DNA of 64,000 nucleotides from Herpomyces periplanetae. Lineage: Eukaryota > Ascomycota > Laboulbeniomycetes > Herpomycetales > Herpomycetaceae. Position numbers and translations under genes: made by a program. Below the pieces are notes generated by a model. The model did not search any database, was not told where the DNA came from, and saw only the letters and a list, made by a program, of their open reading frames with translations. Positions 60,976 through 64,000 of the stretch are shown here, piece after piece; position 1 is the stretch's first letter, and every line of letters starts with the position of its first letter. The DNA lies in NCBI GenBank assembly GCA_009733715.1, contig WMKJ01000008.1:1-64000 (forward strand), written 5' to 3'.

Positions 60976-63948
60976 GTTTGCCAATGTGAAAATATGTGTA
61001 TATGTGCATGTACAGCGTGATGGCGGTGCTAATTTTGACTTGCCTTGATACGGTAAGTTTATATGGTATATTGTAGTAATGTTCCATTAACCGTCTCATG
61101 GAGGATCGCGAAGCTTGCAATTGTGTAGACTTTGATTGTTACACGAGTGTGTTATTATATACATGAATGTAATGACTTTGTATACGATTAATTGTGTGAA
61201 GCCTGTATGGTAACATGGGCGTAAATGGAGTATGTTGTATATATGCAATGAGGGTGATGGCAGGAACGGTGCTGGTGTCAATGCCCGTGCGCTAAAGGAT
61301 GTGAATTTATAGATGGAACTTCATAATTATGCCTGCGAGCGCGCGCAGGTGGAAGTTAATCTCGATCATTTTACAAAGTATCTTCATCACATCCAAACGC
61401 CTCAAAGTCATTTCTCCTCTTTGCGCTCGTACTCTGATTGGTCCATTTCTTCTAAACATTGACGTCATGTGCTGCACCGCCTCATCTGTCCCCGTGGCTT
61501 AAAACGAGGCTGTGCTTGCGGCGCTACGGGGAATGAGGCGGTGCTGGGTGTGGCGGTAAAGCAGCTGTTGGGGATAATTTAGGCGAAGAACATGATTTAA
61601 ATCAGCGAATTTTAAAACGGAATTTTTTTCATCTATTTCACTTTTTCTACGGTGGTCTGTAGTTTTGTTGCAGGCGGAGAATAAAATAACCAACTATAGT
61701 TTAGTTCTTCAAAAATTATTATTCAATATAGCCTATTAGATCCATTATAATCGGTGCGCCATATCGGTAATATCTCGCTATTTTTGTAGTATATGGATCG
61801 TAAAGTGATGATGGGGTGATTCAATTGAATGTTTGTCAAACGAAAAATAAGAAAAAATGTTGTCCGAATACACTGATTTGTGGATTAATTATGGGGCTTT
61901 GCTGGCAAAAAATACGACGGCGGCGATTTTATGTCTCATTTGCTAGTGCGATATATGCTTATGTATATATTGTGTTTAAGGGTGGTTCATTTTTTTGAAA
62001 TCGAACAATCATGCAAGGATCCATTGGAATATCTGTGTCTTGGACGCGTATATTTAACCGTCTAAGTTATATTAACGAGCGCCATTCTCTTCACCTCACA
62101 ATCGAACAGAAAAGTACTGACTTGAGCTTAATATGTGAAGGATTAAGGTCAATTAACTAACACAACATCTGGTTGGCTAATTTTTATTGTGGTCAACCAA
62201 GCAAATGTACACTTTCGAGTGTATTGGCGTATTTTTCAACTTCATCAACGAGTTTTGCTAGTATACCCGTACAATTTACGTGCTCTCTGTCGGGGATGTA
62301 TATACCGGAATCGTGTAGTATGCGAACAGTTTACCGTACCGTAGTGTAACTACCCCAATCAGGTGGGTAAATGTGAATGTATACATTCGGAAGAATGGAA
62401 GAGCGTTAATTACATTAACAAGTTTGTCTTGCAGGTATGCGTACGAACATTTACATCTATATCTTTATTGATTCGTCTAACCTCAATTCTCATGTTTTTA
62501 AGTGCGAAGTTCGAACGTAAACTGTTAACTGTTTAGTCCTCCGGCCAGCCGAGTTACTCAAACCATACTTCATGCAGATACATAGTCAGAGTACGGGTGA
62601 ATAGCGTGGCATACTTCCCGTAACATCCGAGTCATCTAAATAATACCATTGCTGAGTTTTTTACCCGACTTTATCGTTTCTGTTAACAGTACAAAACATC
62701 ACTCGGGGATTATCACCTCTCCGCGGTATGTTATATTATCAAATACGTTATCTATACCGCATTAGATGATAGCTTGATCGATATTCTCTTAACCACTTAA
62801 GTTAAACCGCATACTGGAGACATTCTTGATCTGGTGTCAACGGCAATGTTGTCAATTCACTTGTTCGTTCTTTGTACTTCTCGTTCCGTCCCTGCCAAAG
62901 TTTAAATCTTACGTCGATTTACAAGTATATGCATATGTGTATACGTGTATGTGTGTGCTTCTAAATGGTCTGCATATGTTTGTTTATCGGGTATATTCAT
63001 TCTAGAGACCTAATAATTCCGCGGGAGCTCCTCGACTGATCATGTAAACTGCGTTCTCATTCACCCGATACATTTGTATCGATCAACCTCTTCCGCCCAC
63101 CTACACATCGACATCCCGTTCATTGTATGCACACGTACAGTGGGGACAAATTTATCGATGATGCTAGTAGTGGTTATGATACTGGTCAACGGTGGCACAC
63201 CCTTATGTGAGAAATATTCGGGATATTTGCTCAGCTTGCTATTGTTTAAAGAAAGGTTTACAGCAAAGTAATCGGCTAACGATTAATTATAGGTATTTAG
63301 CCTTTCAATCAAACGTCCGTTAACTATCATTTTATTGGGACTCGACAGGTGGAATTTTATTAAATGTTTCAAGCAGCCGCACGAATAACTGGGAACTATT
63401 GTTACGAGTATCCGTGTTAATTGATACACTTGACCGTATACATGCGTATACACATACATACACACGTACTTTGATGGATCTAGTATTGCATCGCATCACC
63501 CTCGCTACTCCTTGTAACTTACCCTCATTACTTTGCTCTATCTGCTCCCTTTTATCTACCCGCCGAACCCTTTTTCCCTCTACTTTTCGACAGCTTACTC
63601 CGTTAACCTAAACCCGGTCATCCAAACCTTGTCTAGCGGTTAACCTTAACTTTCACGATTATCCGTGATTATATCCTCCTTGTTCTGTATCCTTTGAATT
63701 GAAGACTGTGACCCTTTTCGACCCGGCTTACAGCTTCTTTTGAGACAAGCAAAAAATTAAGCTTTATCAGGCAACTTTAAAGGTTTAACTCAACGACCCA
63801 TCTACTTTTTTCTCTCGTCCCTTTCCATTCCGTTTCGACTACGTCGTTCAAGCTTAACAGACGTTAGTTAGCTGCTGTTATCATTGCGATCACGACAGCA
63901 TAGTGTAAACGTTTTGTTGTTTTATATCCTGTGGTTGGGTTTCTCGTT
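60976..63948. other. Intergenic region of about 3 kb
   Basis: No gene supportable. The plus strand is G-rich to about 61.35 kb, then pyrimidine-rich, then G-rich again at 61.5 kb, then AT-rich and mixed. An inverted repeat CCTGCG/CGCAGG lies at 61332-61349 on the first switch. A TATA-rich alternating microsatellite is at 62925-62960 and 63430-63470. The last 400 nt before 63840 are pyrimidine-rich, as before other plus-strand starts. Confidence 0.5.
61332..61349. repeat. Inverted repeat CCTGCG/CGCAGG
   Basis: Perfect 6-bp GC-rich arms around an AGCGCG loop, on the border between a G-rich and a pyrimidine-rich stretch. Similar in placement to the repeats at 6048 and 24655. Confidence 0.5.
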
Positions 63949-64000
63949 ATGTCTGGAATCGATCAACAATCTTCTGGGGATGCTTCTCTCTTCATAATGG
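63949..64000 (+). CDS. Probable 5' end of a further gene, cut by window edge
   Basis: ATG at 63949 opens a frame to the window end reading MSGIDQQSSGDASLFIM. It follows a pyrimidine-rich leader of the kind that precedes other plus-strand genes here. Seventeen codons are too few to identify a family or exclude chance. Confidence 0.35.
   Translation, partial: MSGIDQQSSGDASLFIM

Overview
This window reads as nuclear DNA of an intron-containing fungus. Its genes include a fungal-type Orc6, a Hob3/Rvs161 BAR protein, Bos1, a Pot1-type peroxisomal thiolase with a PTS2, a PFKFB-like 6-phosphofructo-2-kinase, a secreted GH3 beta-glucosidase and two secreted subtilases. The base composition is AT-leaning. 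I place about 25 introns, mostly 50-140 nt, with GT..AG ends and CTAAC/CTGAC-like branch sites. Proteins that budding yeast lacks (NSRP1-like, QNG1-like, an XRCC2-like RAD51 paralogue) argue against a Saccharomyces relative; I cannot place it more closely. I recognise no virus-like element, transposon, CRISPR array, rRNA or tRNA.

Layout. 1-7459 has no supportable gene. 7460-19562 is a run of seven plus-strand genes: subtilase, thiolase, BOS1, mitoribosomal bL36m, XRCC2-like, YMC1-like mitochondrial carrier and TAN1. 20810-22626 (minus) is a second subtilase, followed by about 5.3 kb without a recognisable gene. 27934-37400 holds monothiol glutaredoxin GRX3/4 (minus), QNG1 (plus), ORC6 (minus), RVS161 (plus, with a small ORF inside its long intron) and the PFK-2 gene (minus). 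A further gene desert of about 5 kb follows. 42356-60975 holds an unrecognised 1295-aa membrane/coiled-coil protein, a CSR1-like Sec14 protein, RMND1 (minus), GH3 beta-glucosidase, NSRP1 (minus), VPS52 and an unrecognised tail-anchored protein. The last 3 kb are intergenic, with a probable new gene starting at 63949.

Several genes were put together here from separate exons rather than from one open frame: bL36m (82-, 13- and 33-codon exons), the carrier (with a 12-nt micro-exon), ORC6, RVS161, BOS1, RMND1, QNG1 and the 3' end of the PFK-2 gene. In each case the exon phases agree and the protein length fits the family.

Cell themes: mitochondria (bL36m, YMC-like carrier, RMND1), vesicle traffic and lipid (Bos1, Vps52, Rvs161, Sec14-like), tRNA modification and queuosine salvage (TAN1, QNG1), DNA replication and repair (ORC6, XRCC2-like), iron/redox (GRX) and secreted hydrolases. 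The most unusual large-scale feature is alternation of multi-kilobase purine-rich and pyrimidine-rich domains with sharp switches inside the gene deserts, several of them sitting on inverted repeats. Local points that stand out are a PFK-2/FBPase-2 whose phosphatase catalytic His is Ala, a possible gene nested in an RVS161 intron, paired CACGTG sites upstream of three nuclear genes for mitochondrial proteins, and extremely tight gene spacing at QNG1/ORC6 and VPS52.
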